The notes: generated by a model not told the origin, from the letters alone. Numbered from the stretch's first letter, positions 27,041 through 36,284 are shown. The stretch: 64,000 bases of DNA from Flavobacterium sp. NRK1 (GCF_024054175.1 NZ_JAMXLA010000001.1:1533772-1597771); one strand, 5' to 3'. Numbers and translations: made by a program.

Positions 27041-29836
27041 TTAATTAAACAAATTCTTGTCAAAAACCATTGCAATAGCTGCTGCGTGACGTTTTTTAGC
27101 ACGCGTATAACTACCTGCTGCCGGTGCGCTGTAAGCCTTTAATGCGGCTAACCTTAGTTTCACTTCGGTAAAGTTCATAAGCATATAGCTGTATGCTCCC
27201 ATATTTCTTGGCTCTTCCTGTGCCCATACATAATCATCGGCATTAGGGTATTTAGCGATAATTTCTTTTAGCTGATCTACAGGTAAAGGGAATAATTGCT
27301 CTATTCTTACAAATGCTACATCGTCGCGTTTAAGATTTTCTCTTTCGGCAATAAGATCGTAGTAGAATTTACCTGTACAGAATACAAGTGTTTTTACTTT
27401 CTTAGCATCTGCTGCAGGATCATCCAGTACTTCACGGAAACTGCCTTCTGCAAATTCATCTACTGTAGAAACTACAAGTGGATGACGTAATAAACTCTTA
27501 GGGGTAAATACGATAAGCGGCTTGCGGAAAGTTGTTTTCATCTGCCTTCTTAAAAGATGGAAGAAGTTAGCCGGAGTTGTACAGTCTGCAACATACATAT
27601 TGTGGTTTGCACAAAGCTGCAGGTAACGCTCCATACGTGCAGAAGAGTGTTCTGCACCCTGGCCTTCATAACCGTGAGGCAATAGCATTACAAGTCCGTT
27701 TTGATTGTTCCATTTGTCTTCGGCTGCAGAAATGTACTGGTCTATCATTATTTGGGCACCGTTAGAGAAATCTCCAAACTGTGCTTCCCATATTGTTAGT
27801 GTTTTTGGGCTCGCAAGGGCATAGCCATAATCAAAACCTACAACGCCATATTCTGAAAGTAATGAGTTATAAATATGGAATTTGCCTTTTTGATCTTTCA
27901 GGTTGTTCAGTAAAACCACTTCTTCTTCAGAGTCTTCTACTTTAACTACAGCATGGCGGTGAGAGAAAGTACCTCTTTCTACATCCTGTCCTGACATACG
28001 TACATCATAACCTTCGGTAAGTAATGAACCGTAAGCAAGCAATTCAGCCATAGCCCAATCCAGCTTATCGGTTTCAAAAAACATTGACTTCCTGTCGTTT
28101 ATAAGCTTTTGGATTTTTCTTATAAATTTCTTGTCTGACGGAAGTTCAGTGATAACTTTTGCTATATCAGTAAGTATTTCTTTAGAGAATGCTGTGTTTA
28201 CTTTTTGCAGCATTTCCTGTTCGTCGGCCTGTTTAAAGCCTTCCCATTCATTTTGCATGAACGGGGTAATGATTGTAAGCTCTTTTTTTCTTGAAGCCTC
28301 AAGATTTTCCTCAAGTATGGCTTTATACTCAGCTTCAAGCGTACCTACATATTTATCGTCTATAATTCCGTCAGCAATTAATTTATCTGCATAAATATCG
28401 CGCGGATTTCTGTGCTTAGCAATTATTTTATACAGCTTAGGCTGTGTAAAGCTTGGTTCGTCACCTTCATTGTGTCCGTATTTCCTGTATCCTAAAAGGT
28501 CGATAAATACATCACTGCCAAATTCCATTCTATAGTCAAGTGCAAACAGCATAGCATGTACTACAGCTTCTGCATCATCAGCATTTACGTGAAGTACAGG
28601 AGAAAGTGTTACTTTGGCAATATCAGTACAATAGGTAGATGAACGGGCATCTAGGTAGTTTGTAGTAAAACCAACCTGATTATTTACTACAAGATGTATT
28701 GTGCCTCCGGTTTTGTAACCGTCAAGTTTCGCCATCTGAACAATTTCATATACAATACCCTGACCTGCAACTGCGGCATCGCCGTGAAGTGCAATAGGAA
28801 GTACTTTTGAGAAATCGTCGGCATAATGCCTGTCCTGTTTAGCTCTTGCTATACCTTCTATAACTGCACCTACAGTTTCAAGGTGCGAAGGATTTGGCGC
28901 AAGGTTAATGTTTATTTGTTTACCGTTCCTTGTTTTTTTATCAGCCGTAAGGCCAAGGTGGTATTTTACGTCGCCATCAAACAGTGAGTCGTCATCATAA
29001 TCTTTACCGTCAAACTCGCTGAAAATATCTGAAGTTGATTTTCCAAAAACATTAGCAAGTACGTTTAGGCGGCCTCTGTGCGCCATTCCCATTACAAATT
29101 GCTCAACTCCTTTATCTGCAGCAGCTTCAATAAGCGCATCAAGTGCAGGTATAAGTGTTTCTCCTCCTTCAAGTGAGAAACGTTTCTGGCCTACATATTT
29201 TGTATGAAGAAAGTTTTCAAATGAAACGGCTTCATTTAGTTTGCCAAGGATATTCTTTTTCTGTTCAGGGGAAAACTGCGGCTCATTGTTATTAGCAGAC
29301 AGTCTGTTCTGGATCCATTTTCTTACTTCCGGATCACGGATATACATATATTCAATACCGATATGCTGGCAATATACATGTCTTAAATGATCTATTATCT
29401 GGGAAAGTGTAGCATTTTGAAGTCCAACTTCTTTACCTGCGTCAAAAACGGTTGAAAGATCGGCATCAGAAAGCCCGAAATTGTCAAGAGCTAACGAAGG
29501 TGTAAATATTCTTCTGTCTCTTACCGGATTTGTTTTAGTAAAAAGGTGGCCGCGTGTTCGGTAACCTTCAATAAGGTTAAGAACCTTAAATTCTTTTTGA
29601 AGTTTTTCGGGAAGGCCCGAGTAGTCTGATACGGGCTGGCTTGCTGTTGTAGCTGCCTGCCTTGGCACATCAAGAGTTTCGAATCCTGCACCATATTCAG
29701 AACTGGCGCCAAAGTCAAACCCCTGGAAAAAACTTCTCCAGCTTGGTTCTACACTGTCCGGATTCTCTATATATTGATCGTATAAATCTGCAAAAAAAGC
29801 AGTATGTGCTGCGTTTAAAAAGGAAAACCTGTCCAT
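27041..29836 (-). CDS. sucA: 2-oxoglutarate dehydrogenase E1 (thiamine diphosphate-dependent)
   Basis: A 931-residue E1 decarboxylase of the TCA cycle. Visible are the N-terminal segment SVEPSWRSFF, MGMAHRGRLNVLANVFGKS, the thiamine diphosphate region GDAAVAGQGIVYE, and the transketolase-like second half with HGYEGQGAEHSSAR. The frame stays open back to 29887, but the -7 element at 29877-29884 would fall inside that extension, and MDRFSFLNAA is the family-like start. So the ATG at 29836 is chosen. Acts with sucB; no E3 (lpd) gene is in this window. Confidence 0.97.
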   Translation of the reverse strand: MDRFSFLNAAHTAFFADLYDQYIENPDSVEPSWRSFFQGFDFGASSEYGAGFETLDVPRQAATTASQPVSDYSGLPEKLQKEFKVLNLIEGYRTRGHLFTKTNPVRDRRIFTPSLALDNFGLSDADLSTVFDAGKEVGLQNATLSQIIDHLRHVYCQHIGIEYMYIRDPEVRKWIQNRLSANNNEPQFSPEQKKNILGKLNEAVSFENFLHTKYVGQKRFSLEGGETLIPALDALIEAAADKGVEQFVMGMAHRGRLNVLANVFGKSTSDIFSEFDGKDYDDDSLFDGDVKYHLGLTADKKTRNGKQININLAPNPSHLETVGAVIEGIARAKQDRHYADDFSKVLPIALHGDAAVAGQGIVYEIVQMAKLDGYKTGGTIHLVVNNQVGFTTNYLDARSSTYCTDIAKVTLSPVLHVNADDAEAVVHAMLFALDYRMEFGSDVFIDLLGYRKYGHNEGDEPSFTQPKLYKIIAKHRNPRDIYADKLIADGIIDDKYVGTLEAEYKAILEENLEASRKKELTIITPFMQNEWEGFKQADEQEMLQKVNTAFSKEILTDIAKVITELPSDKKFIRKIQKLINDRKSMFFETDKLDWAMAELLAYGSLLTEGYDVRMSGQDVERGTFSHRHAVVKVEDSEEEVVLLNNLKDQKGKFHIYNSLLSEYGVVGFDYGYALASPKTLTIWEAQFGDFSNGAQIMIDQYISAAEDKWNNQNGLVMLLPHGYEGQGAEHSSARMERYLQLCANHNMYVADCTTPANFFHLLRRQMKTTFRKPLIVFTPKSLLRHPLVVSTVDEFAEGSFREVLDDPAADAKKVKTLVFCTGKFYYDLIAERENLKRDDVAFVRIEQLFPLPVDQLKEIIAKYPNADDYVWAQEEPRNMGAYSYMLMNFTEVKLRLAALKAYSAPAAGSYTRAKKRHAAAIAMVFDKNLFN

Positions 29837-29876
29837 ACTTATGTCTTTATGACCTATGTTTTTAAAAAATTTTATG

Positions 29877-29884
29877 CAAAAGTA
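29877..29884 (-). promoter_or_regulatory. Probable sucA promoter -7 element
   Basis: The minus strand reads TACTTTTG, 40 bp before the chosen sucA ATG. No good TTTG lies 19-21 bp upstream (GCTG instead). Confidence 0.5.
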
Positions 29885-29952
29885 CAATAAATGTAATAAT
29901 CTTTCAGCGTTTTTTATACATTTATATTTATAACTATTTACTATTATTCAAC

Positions 29953-30489
29953 ATGAAATCAGGCATCTTCAGTTTTTTAATAAAACGGGCTTTTGTTGCA
30001 TCTTTTTTAATGGTTTTTTCGTTAGCCAATGCACAGGATAGTGATTTTTGGAGCAGGGTACGTTTTGGTGGTGCGCTTGGGCTTGGTTTTGGTAGTGGTT
30101 ATACCAATATTGCCGTAGCTCCGCAGGCTATTTATCAGTTTAACAACTATGTTGCTTTGGGCGCCGGAGTGCAGTTTAGTTATGTTGACCAAAAAAACTG
30201 GTATTCTTCTATGATGTATGGCCCCAATGCTATAGCATTGTTTAATCCGATACCTGAAGTACAGCTTTCGGCAGAAGTTGAGCAATTAAGGGTAAATCTG
30301 GATGTAGATAACGATCCTTATGGAACGGAAAAGGCATACAGCAGGGACTTTTGGAACACGGGTTTATTTTTAGGTGCGGGCTATAGTATGAATAATGTTA
30401 CTATAGGCATACGTTATAATGTACTGTTTAACGATAATGACATGGTTTATAGTGAAGCCTGGATGCCGTTTATAAGGGCTTATTTTTAA
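29953..30489 (+). CDS. Small outer-membrane beta-barrel protein, unknown role
   Basis: A 178-residue protein with a signal peptide cleaved after about residue 27 (LANAQ). The rest is rich in alternating aromatic and glycine residues (FGGALGLGFGSG, ALGAGVQFSYVD, GAGYSMNNVTIGIRY) and ends in the aromatic IRAYF, as expected for an eight-stranded outer-membrane barrel. It is transcribed divergently from sucA with about 115 bp between the ATGs. I know similar small barrel genes next to sucA are sometimes labelled as enzymes in flavobacterial genomes; nothing here supports an enzymatic role. Confidence 0.75.
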   Translation: MKSGIFSFLIKRAFVASFLMVFSLANAQDSDFWSRVRFGGALGLGFGSGYTNIAVAPQAIYQFNNYVALGAGVQFSYVDQKNWYSSMMYGPNAIALFNPIPEVQLSAEVEQLRVNLDVDNDPYGTEKAYSRDFWNTGLFLGAGYSMNNVTIGIRYNVLFNDNDMVYSEAWMPFIRAYF

Positions 30490-30604
30490 GACTTCGTGAG
30501 CATAAAATAGTCAAGCAAAGACGATGATAATTTGACGAGAATAGTTTCATTTAACTGCCATAAGCAACTCAAGTATTTAACATAATTTTCTCATGCAATT
30601 AAAA

Positions 30605-31009
30605 ATGAATAGATGTCTAACTTTTGTAGTGTTTATGGTAATCAATGTAATTATAATAGGATGCAATACAAATGAACCCAAGCCTCTTAAATTATCAAAA
30701 TATAATAGACAAAAGTTACTTAAATCAGGAGAATGGATTAGTAATAAAGACTCAATGTCAGGAATCAGTATCCGAGCAAACAAATTTGTTTTTTTTAATA
30801 AAATGAAATTCTCAACAAAAAATGTTTATGAATATGAAATGATAGATTCCATCTATAAATTTTCGAATAGAGAAGATAAAGTTGGACAGTATATACTGCT
30901 TAGAGGTCTTAAAGACACTATCTATTACAAGATTATTAATAAAACTGACAATAGCCTGATTTTAAAAATCAATAATAAAAATCAAACTTTTAATCTTAAA
31001 ATAAATTAA
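30605..31009 (+). CDS. Putative small lipoprotein, unknown
   Basis: A 134-residue protein starting MNRCLTFVVFM with a hydrophobic signal and a lipobox-like IIIGC (Cys about 20), so probably a lipoprotein. An ATG four codons earlier (30593) is also possible. The mature part is Lys/Asn/Ile-rich with predicted beta-strands. Its base composition is more AT-rich than its neighbours. No family recognised. Confidence 0.55.
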   Translation: MNRCLTFVVFMVINVIIIGCNTNEPKPLKLSKYNRQKLLKSGEWISNKDSMSGISIRANKFVFFNKMKFSTKNVYEYEMIDSIYKFSNREDKVGQYILLRGLKDTIYYKIINKTDNSLILKINNKNQTFNLKIN

Positions 31010-31072
31010 GTACAAAACATAGCCTTATGTTTAATCTTATTTACGATGCAAATAAATAAGCCTAATAAAAGA

Positions 31073-31426
31073 TTAATACCTATTCCTAAACCATACTTTT
31101 TGCCATTCCCTTTTTAAAACAAGAAATGCTACCTGCTCTGCAAGTTCTCCAATATCGTTTCCGTTTAAGGCTTTAATATCTTTCTCGGGTACATCTATTA
31201 TGTAGAGGAGGTTAAGATATTCGGCAAACTTATGCTGAATAAGATTGTAAATTTTATCCTGAATGCCCAGTTTTAAATTAATAGGGGTTATATCGGTTTC
31301 AAAATCTACCGATTCGTTTGCCAGTGTGAAATCTTTATTAAGCTGTTCAACCAGTTTAATATAAAGCTGTTCTTTTTGTGCTTCAGAAAGCAAAAGGTCG
31401 GTGTTAATGGGTGCCGTAAATGTCAT
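31073..31426 (-). CDS. Conserved-looking small protein coupled to polyprenyl synthase
   Basis: A 117-residue soluble, acidic protein of mixed helices, with no signal peptide and no recognised motif. Its ATG overlaps the stop codon of the polyprenyl synthase gene by one base (start at 31426, stop at 31426-31428), so the two are translationally coupled. The tight link suggests a shared or housekeeping-linked role; function is unknown to me. Confidence 0.7.
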   Translation of the reverse strand: MTFTAPINTDLLLSEAQKEQLYIKLVEQLNKDFTLANESVDFETDITPINLKLGIQDKIYNLIQHKFAEYLNLLYIIDVPEKDIKALNGNDIGELAEQVAFLVLKREWQKVWFRNRY

Positions 31427-32400
31427 TATACATTTCTTTGCATAAGGCTTTCGCCAAAGTTTTTCAGTAGTGCTTTTTTATCTTCGCTTATATCCAGTTT
31501 TTCAAGGGTAGCAAAAGCTTTAAAAGTATATTCTTCAATTGCTTTTTTTGTTGCTTCGTCAGCGCTGGTATGTTTAAAAATATTTTTTACGGCTGTAACT
31601 TTATCATCATTATCTTCAGGCTGTACGGAGAACCATTGCAGTAAATTCTCTTTTTCAAACAGGTTGGCTTGTTCAAGGGCTTTAAGATAAAGATACGTTT
31701 TTTTATTTTCAATTATATCGCCGCCTATTTGTTTGCCAAAAGTGGCAGGGTCTCCAAAAGCATCAAGATAATCATCCTGAAGCTGGAACGCAATGCCGAG
31801 ATTAAGCCCGAAATCATAAATAAGCTCACAATTTTTTTCTGATGTCTGCGCTACAATACCTCCCATTTTCATGGCTGCAGCCACAAGTACTGCCGTTTTG
31901 TATTCTATCATTTTAAGGTATTCCGGCAGGGTAACATCTTTACGTTGTTCAAAATCCACATCCCATTGCTGGCCTTCACATACTTCAAGTGCTGTTTTAC
32001 TGAATAATTTTGCTAAAGAGCGGAAAGTAGACGGCTCATATTCCTCAAAATACTGATACGCCAGTATTAACATGGCATCACCGGAAAGAATGCCGGTGTT
32101 TATATCCCATTTTTCATGCACCGTTTGGTTGCCACGTCTTAAAGGGGCATCGTCCATGATATCATCATGTACCAGCGAAAAATTATGAAACATTTCTACC
32201 GCAATGGCAGCGGGCAATGCCTTGCTGCAATCTGCGCCAAAAATATCGGCAGCCATTAGGGTAAGCACCGGCCTCATGCGTTTACCGCTTAATGATAATA
32301 TATATTGTATTGGGCGATAAAGATTTAAAGGTTCTTTTTCTATTGAAGTGTTTGCAAAATATTCTGAAACAATTTGCTGATAGTGCACTATAGACTGCAT
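31426..32400 (-). CDS. Polyprenyl (isoprenyl) diphosphate synthase
   Basis: A 324-residue trans-prenyltransferase. The first aspartate-rich motif is in VHDDIMDDAPLRRG and the second in LQDDYLDAFGD; SGKRMRPVLTLMAADIFG is the conserved helix before them. It condenses isopentenyl diphosphate with allylic primers, making a chain for quinones, carotenoids or farnesyl/geranylgeranyl diphosphate; chain length cannot be set from sequence by eye. The frame is open to 32568, but the extension would start upstream of the promoter at 32415-32446, so the ATG at 32400 is chosen. Confidence 0.93.
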   Translation of the reverse strand: MQSIVHYQQIVSEYFANTSIEKEPLNLYRPIQYILSLSGKRMRPVLTLMAADIFGADCSKALPAAIAVEMFHNFSLVHDDIMDDAPLRRGNQTVHEKWDINTGILSGDAMLILAYQYFEEYEPSTFRSLAKLFSKTALEVCEGQQWDVDFEQRKDVTLPEYLKMIEYKTAVLVAAAMKMGGIVAQTSEKNCELIYDFGLNLGIAFQLQDDYLDAFGDPATFGKQIGGDIIENKKTYLYLKALEQANLFEKENLLQWFSVQPEDNDDKVTAVKNIFKHTSADEATKKAIEEYTFKAFATLEKLDISEDKKALLKNFGESLMQRNV

Positions 32401-32414
32401 GAATAATTTTTTTG

Positions 32415-32446
32415 CTAAAGTACCCCTTTTTCTTTTTTCCTTCAAA
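32415..32446 (-). promoter_or_regulatory. Promoter of the polyprenyl synthase gene
   Basis: On the minus strand: TTTG (32443-32446), exactly 20 bp, TACTTTAG (32415-32422). Near-consensus and about 15 bp before the ATG, so the leader is very short. Confidence 0.68.
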
Positions 32447-32481
32447 AGTTTATCAACCAAAAAATAATAAATAAAAACTTT

Positions 32482-32509
32482 GGAAACTTTTTTGGTTTTA
32501 AAAGTTTCC
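32482..32509. promoter_or_regulatory. Candidate TetR operator (inverted repeat)
   Basis: Ten-base arms GGAAACTTTT and AAAAGTTTCC with an 8-nt spacer. It covers the -33 element of the promoter for the TetR gene at 32540, as expected for autorepression. It is also 36 bp upstream of the -33 of the divergent synthase promoter. Confidence 0.6.
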
Positions 32510-32522
32510 TGTATTACTTTTG
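32491..32522 (+). promoter_or_regulatory. Promoter of TetR gene 1
   Basis: TTTG (32491-32494), 20 bp, TACTTTTG (32515-32522): a perfect Bacteroidota promoter, 18 bp before the ATG at 32540. Confidence 0.72.
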
Positions 32523-32539
32523 CTTCGAAATTTGACTTT

Positions 32540-33139
32540 ATGAAAGAGACTATATTACAGAAAGCCAATGAAATGTATCTTAATTTAGGATATAAAAGTG
32601 TGACTATGGATGATATTGCGGCTGAGCTGGGTATTTCTAAAAAAACTATTTATCAGCATTTTGCCAATAAAAATGAATTGGTAGAGGCAAGTACGCTCGA
32701 TCTTTTTTATAAAATATCTGCGGGCATAGATAGTATTACTGAAATGGGATATGACGCTATTGAAGAGATTTTTATGATTAGAAATTTTTTGAAAAAGAAT
32801 CTCAATAATGAAAGTACTTCGCCTTTTTATCAGCTTCAGAAATTTTTTCCAAAAACCTTTATCTGTTTACGAGCGCGCCAATTTGAAAAAATGCATGGCT
32901 GCATGATTTGTAATTTACATAAGGGTATTGCCGATGGGCTTTACAGGCAGGATATAGATATCGACTTTGTTTCCCGTATTTATTTTACAGGCCTTACAGG
33001 TATAAAAGATTCTGATATATTTCCGTCTGATGCTTATGAAATTAATACGGTTACAAAACAATATCTCGAATATCATATAAGAGCAATTGCAACAAAAAAA
33101 GGTTTGAATATTCTAACTAAATCACTTAGTAAATATTAA
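32540..33139 (+). CDS. TetR family transcriptional regulator 1
   Basis: A 199-residue regulator. The helix-turn-helix is at about residues 20-45 (SVTMDDIAAELGISKKTIYQHF), preceded by the usual first helix. The C-terminal part is a ligand-binding helical domain with a cluster of cysteines (ICLRAR, GCMICNLH). The ATG at 32540 is chosen because a longer frame to 32480 would cross its own promoter. It is divergent from the polyprenyl synthase gene and 80 bp upstream of a second TetR gene. An inverted repeat over its promoter suggests autoregulation. Target genes beyond that are unknown. Confidence 0.88.
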   Translation: MKETILQKANEMYLNLGYKSVTMDDIAAELGISKKTIYQHFANKNELVEASTLDLFYKISAGIDSITEMGYDAIEEIFMIRNFLKKNLNNESTSPFYQLQKFFPKTFICLRARQFEKMHGCMICNLHKGIADGLYRQDIDIDFVSRIYFTGLTGIKDSDIFPSDAYEINTVTKQYLEYHIRAIATKKGLNILTKSLSKY

Positions 33140-33174
33140 CAAAAATTTAACATTAGTGAATTTAATAAAGATGC

Positions 33175-33200
33175 TAAATTTGCATTGACAAAAATGTCAA
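33175..33200 (+). promoter_or_regulatory. Promoter -7 element and TetR operator of the efflux operon
   Basis: The -7 element TAAATTTG (33175-33182) is followed at once by the inverted repeat TTGACA-AAAA-TGTCAA (33185-33200), where transcription would start. No TTTG is found at the -33 spacing. The next gene, 20 bp on, is the TetR that likely binds here. Confidence 0.6.
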
Positions 33201-33219
33201 ACAAAATAGTTAAACAAAT

Positions 33220-33816
33220 ATGTCAGCTAAAGTTACAGATCAGGATACTGAAAAACTGATAAAGGATACAGCCAAAAGAATTTTTTTTGGTGAGGGGCGA
33301 TTTAATGCCACCACGCAGGAAATTGCAGATGCAGCAGGAGTAAACAGAACACTGATAAATTATTATTTCAGGTCAAGGGATAAATTATTTGAAATTGTAT
33401 TTGAAGATGCCCAGAGACAGGAAAATGAATTAACAGAGCAGATTGTTTTTTCTGATTTACCTCTTAAAGAGAAAATAGCCCGCCATTTAGATAGTTTTTT
33501 TGAGCAGTGCAAACAGTATCCTTACTTGGAAATATATATGGTTACACAAATGAACCAGGGCTGCGCCTTTAAGGATATGGATAAAATGAGTTCGCTGCTT
33601 GATAAATTTTACCTTGAAATAGCACTTGAGATGGAAAGAGGTACTATAGAACGAATGAGGCCGGAGCAGTTTGCCTTAAATTTTATATCGCTTATGTCGT
33701 TCCCGGTTTCTATGAGGCCATTATTACAGGAAACTATGGGCTTTACTAAAGAATACTATGATCTGCTTCTGGAAGAGCGTAAAGAAATTATACTTAAAAC
33801 ACTTTTTAAACAATAA
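33220..33816 (+). CDS. TetR family regulator 2, first gene of RND efflux operon
   Basis: A 198-residue TetR repressor. The DNA-binding helix-turn-helix is ATTQEIADAAGVNRTLINYY (about residues 30-49), followed by FRSRDKLFEIVF. The C-terminal ligand domain has no recognised effector motif. It lies 27 bp before the TolC gene and probably represses the whole operon, as do AcrR-like proteins of RND systems. An inverted repeat overlaps its transcription start. Confidence 0.9.
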   Translation: MSAKVTDQDTEKLIKDTAKRIFFGEGRFNATTQEIADAAGVNRTLINYYFRSRDKLFEIVFEDAQRQENELTEQIVFSDLPLKEKIARHLDSFFEQCKQYPYLEIYMVTQMNQGCAFKDMDKMSSLLDKFYLEIALEMERGTIERMRPEQFALNFISLMSFPVSMRPLLQETMGFTKEYYDLLLEERKEIILKTLFKQ

Positions 33817-33843
33817 TCATCAATCAATAAACACAGTTAAACT

Positions 33844-35220
33844 ATGAGAATCATCTTTGATTTTAAAAGCTTTACTGCAAAAGCACCTGCTTTGCTGATG
33901 GTACTTTTGGCAACATTTTCCTTACAGGCACAAACGCCGGCACAGGAAATTACGCTTAAAGATGCTATTAATTATGCACTGCAAAACAAGGCCGATGCAC
34001 AAAAAGCAAGACTTCAGGTGGAGAACAGCCAGTACCAGATAGAAGAGGTGCGCGCCCGGGCTTTACCTACTATTACCGCTAACGGAAGCGTTACTTATAA
34101 TCCTATATTACAGGAAAATGCTATTGATGTAGGTGCTTTTTCAGGCGGCCCGTCTATGGTACAGCTTGTAGCATTAGGTCAGAAATGGAATTCTGTTGCA
34201 GGTGTAAACCTTACGCAGAACCTGTTTGACCAATCGGTTTTTACAGGGCTTAAAGCTGCTAAAACAACACGTGAATTTTATAAGATAAACCAACAGTTAA
34301 CCGAAGAGCAGGTTATAGAGCGGGTGGCTAATAATTATTATCAGGTATATGTTCAGCGCCAGAAACTTGTTGTTATAGACAGCAATTATGTGAACACAAA
34401 AAAAATAAGGGATATTATAAAAGGGCAGTTTGATAACGGCCTTGCCAAAAAGATAGACCTCGACAGGATGAATGTAAACCTTACAAACATCAGTACTCAG
34501 CGTCAAACGCTTATTAACCAGGTGCAGTTGCAGGAAAACACACTTAAATTTTATATGGGTATGCCAATAGAAACTCCTATAGTGCTGCCAAAAAATGATT
34601 TTCAGGTTACGCCGGTGGCTGTTAATGAAGCTGTAGATGTTACACAGCACACACAATATCTTCTGCTTAAAAAACAGGAAGAATTGAACATTTTTAACAA
34701 GAAGGCAAAAATGGCAGAATACTATCCAAAACTTACTCTTACTGCCGGTTATAACTATTTAGGTCAGGGGCCGGAACTCCCATGGTTTAAAAAACCAGCT
34801 GATGATGTGTACTGGACAGATTATTCGGCTATAGGGCTTAACCTTAGTGTACCAATTTTTAATGGATTTGGAACAAGGGCTAAAGTAAGACAGGCTGATG
34901 TAGATATAAGAAAGATACAGGAAGACCTGAAAGATACTAAGCTTTCACTTGACCTGGCATATGAAAATGCTAAAACGCAAATAAACAACAGTATAATCAC
35001 TATTAATAACCAAAAGGAGAATGCCACGCTGGCTCAGGAAGTGCTTGATAATACCCAGAACAATTATCAAAACGGCCTTGCAACACTTACTGATCTTTTG
35101 GATGCGGAGAATGCCTATATTGAAGCACAAAACAATTATACATCTGCCCTGCTTGATTTTAAACTGGCAGAAATACAATTAATAAAAGCTAAAGGAGAAT
35201 TAAAAACCTTAACAAACTAA
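33844..35220 (+). CDS. TolC family outer-membrane efflux channel
   Basis: A 458-residue protein with an N-terminal signal peptide ending near LQAQ. It has the two-fold TolC architecture: long coiled helices (QNKADAQKARLQVENSQ; later VLDNTQNNYQNGLATLTDLL) around short barrel strands (GVNLTQNLFDQSV; IGLNLSVPIFNGFG). It forms the trimeric outer-membrane duct of the tripartite pump encoded by the next two genes, 5 bp downstream. Confidence 0.95.
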   Translation: MRIIFDFKSFTAKAPALLMVLLATFSLQAQTPAQEITLKDAINYALQNKADAQKARLQVENSQYQIEEVRARALPTITANGSVTYNPILQENAIDVGAFSGGPSMVQLVALGQKWNSVAGVNLTQNLFDQSVFTGLKAAKTTREFYKINQQLTEEQVIERVANNYYQVYVQRQKLVVIDSNYVNTKKIRDIIKGQFDNGLAKKIDLDRMNVNLTNISTQRQTLINQVQLQENTLKFYMGMPIETPIVLPKNDFQVTPVAVNEAVDVTQHTQYLLLKKQEELNIFNKKAKMAEYYPKLTLTAGYNYLGQGPELPWFKKPADDVYWTDYSAIGLNLSVPIFNGFGTRAKVRQADVDIRKIQEDLKDTKLSLDLAYENAKTQINNSIITINNQKENATLAQEVLDNTQNNYQNGLATLTDLLDAENAYIEAQNNYTSALLDFKLAEIQLIKAKGELKTLTN

Positions 35221-35225
35221 TTACA

Positions 35226-36284
35226 ATGAAAAAAGTATTATATATAGTAATAGGTGTAGCCGTATTAGGACTTGCATATTTTTTACTTACTAAGAATAAA
35301 GAAAAGAATCAGGCCGAATCTGATATTGTTGCAAAAAAGAACAATTCTGTAGCAGTAAGGGTTGATACAGTTAAAACTGAAGTGCCAAACCTTGATTATG
35401 TTGCTAATGGTAATTTTGCCCCTTCACAGGAGCTTAGCTTCCCTGCAGAAAATTCGGGCAGGGTAGTGAAGGTATTAGTAGATGAAGGAAGCCCTGTGCG
35501 TATTGGGCAGACACTGGCTATTATTAAAGGAGACCAGCTTTCTATTGAGGTATCTAATACTCAGGCTGCATATCAAAATGCGCTTACCAACAGTCAGCGT
35601 TATGAGAATGCTTATAAAACAGGTGGTGTAACCAAACAACAGCTTGACCAGGCAAAACTGGATCTTGTTAATGCAAAAGCTAGGCTTGACCAGGCGAAAA
35701 TTAATTATGGCGACGCTACTATAAAATCAAGTATTAATGGGATTGTAAACAAACGTAATATTGAGCCGGGATCTGTAGTGTCTCCGGGTACGGTGCTGTT
35801 TGAACTTGTAAATGTTAGCACGCTTAAGTTTAAAACTACGGTTGATGAAAACCAGATAGCGTCTTTAAAAGTAGGAAGCCCGATTAAAGTTAAAGCAAGT
35901 GTTTTTCCTGATAAGGAATTTACAGGTAAAATAACTTTTATAGCTCCTAAAGCTGATGCATCATTAAATTTCCCTATAGAAATAGAAATTGCAAATAATC
36001 CTAACGGCGATCTTAAAGCCGGTATGTATGGTTCTGCTATATTTTCTACTGCTACAAATCAAAAACCAATTATGGCTATAGACAGAAATGCCTTTGTAGG
36101 CGGTGTAGGAAATAATCAGGTGTTTGTTGTTAAAGACAGTGTGGCTCATTTAACAAAAATTGTATCAGGACGTATTCTTGGTGAAGAAGTAGAAGTTTTA
36201 GACGGACTTAAAGAAGGTGATATTGTTGTTACCAGTGGACAAATTAATCTTTCTGACGGCGCTAAAGTAGAGCCTATAAAATAA
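35226..36284 (+). CDS. RND efflux periplasmic adaptor (membrane fusion protein)
   Basis: A 352-residue protein with one N-terminal membrane helix (about 3-22). A lipoyl-like half domain comes first (SGRVVKVLVDEGSPVRIGQTLAII), then a coiled hairpin (QAAYQNALTNSQRYENAYKT...), the second lipoyl half (SSINGIVNKRNIEPGSVVSPG), and a beta-barrel and membrane-proximal domain. This is the HlyD/AcrA order. It links the inner-membrane RND pump to the TolC channel. Confidence 0.95.
   Translation: MKKVLYIVIGVAVLGLAYFLLTKNKEKNQAESDIVAKKNNSVAVRVDTVKTEVPNLDYVANGNFAPSQELSFPAENSGRVVKVLVDEGSPVRIGQTLAIIKGDQLSIEVSNTQAAYQNALTNSQRYENAYKTGGVTKQQLDQAKLDLVNAKARLDQAKINYGDATIKSSINGIVNKRNIEPGSVVSPGTVLFELVNVSTLKFKTTVDENQIASLKVGSPIKVKASVFPDKEFTGKITFIAPKADASLNFPIEIEIANNPNGDLKAGMYGSAIFSTATNQKPIMAIDRNAFVGGVGNNQVFVVKDSVAHLTKIVSGRILGEEVEVLDGLKEGDIVVTSGQINLSDGAKVEPIK

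Noticed and set aside
29837-29887. Longer start for sucA
   Set aside because: The likely promoter -7 element lies inside this extension.
32401-32568. Longer start for the polyprenyl synthase
   Set aside because: It would cover the promoter at 32415-32446 and run through the divergent TetR promoter.
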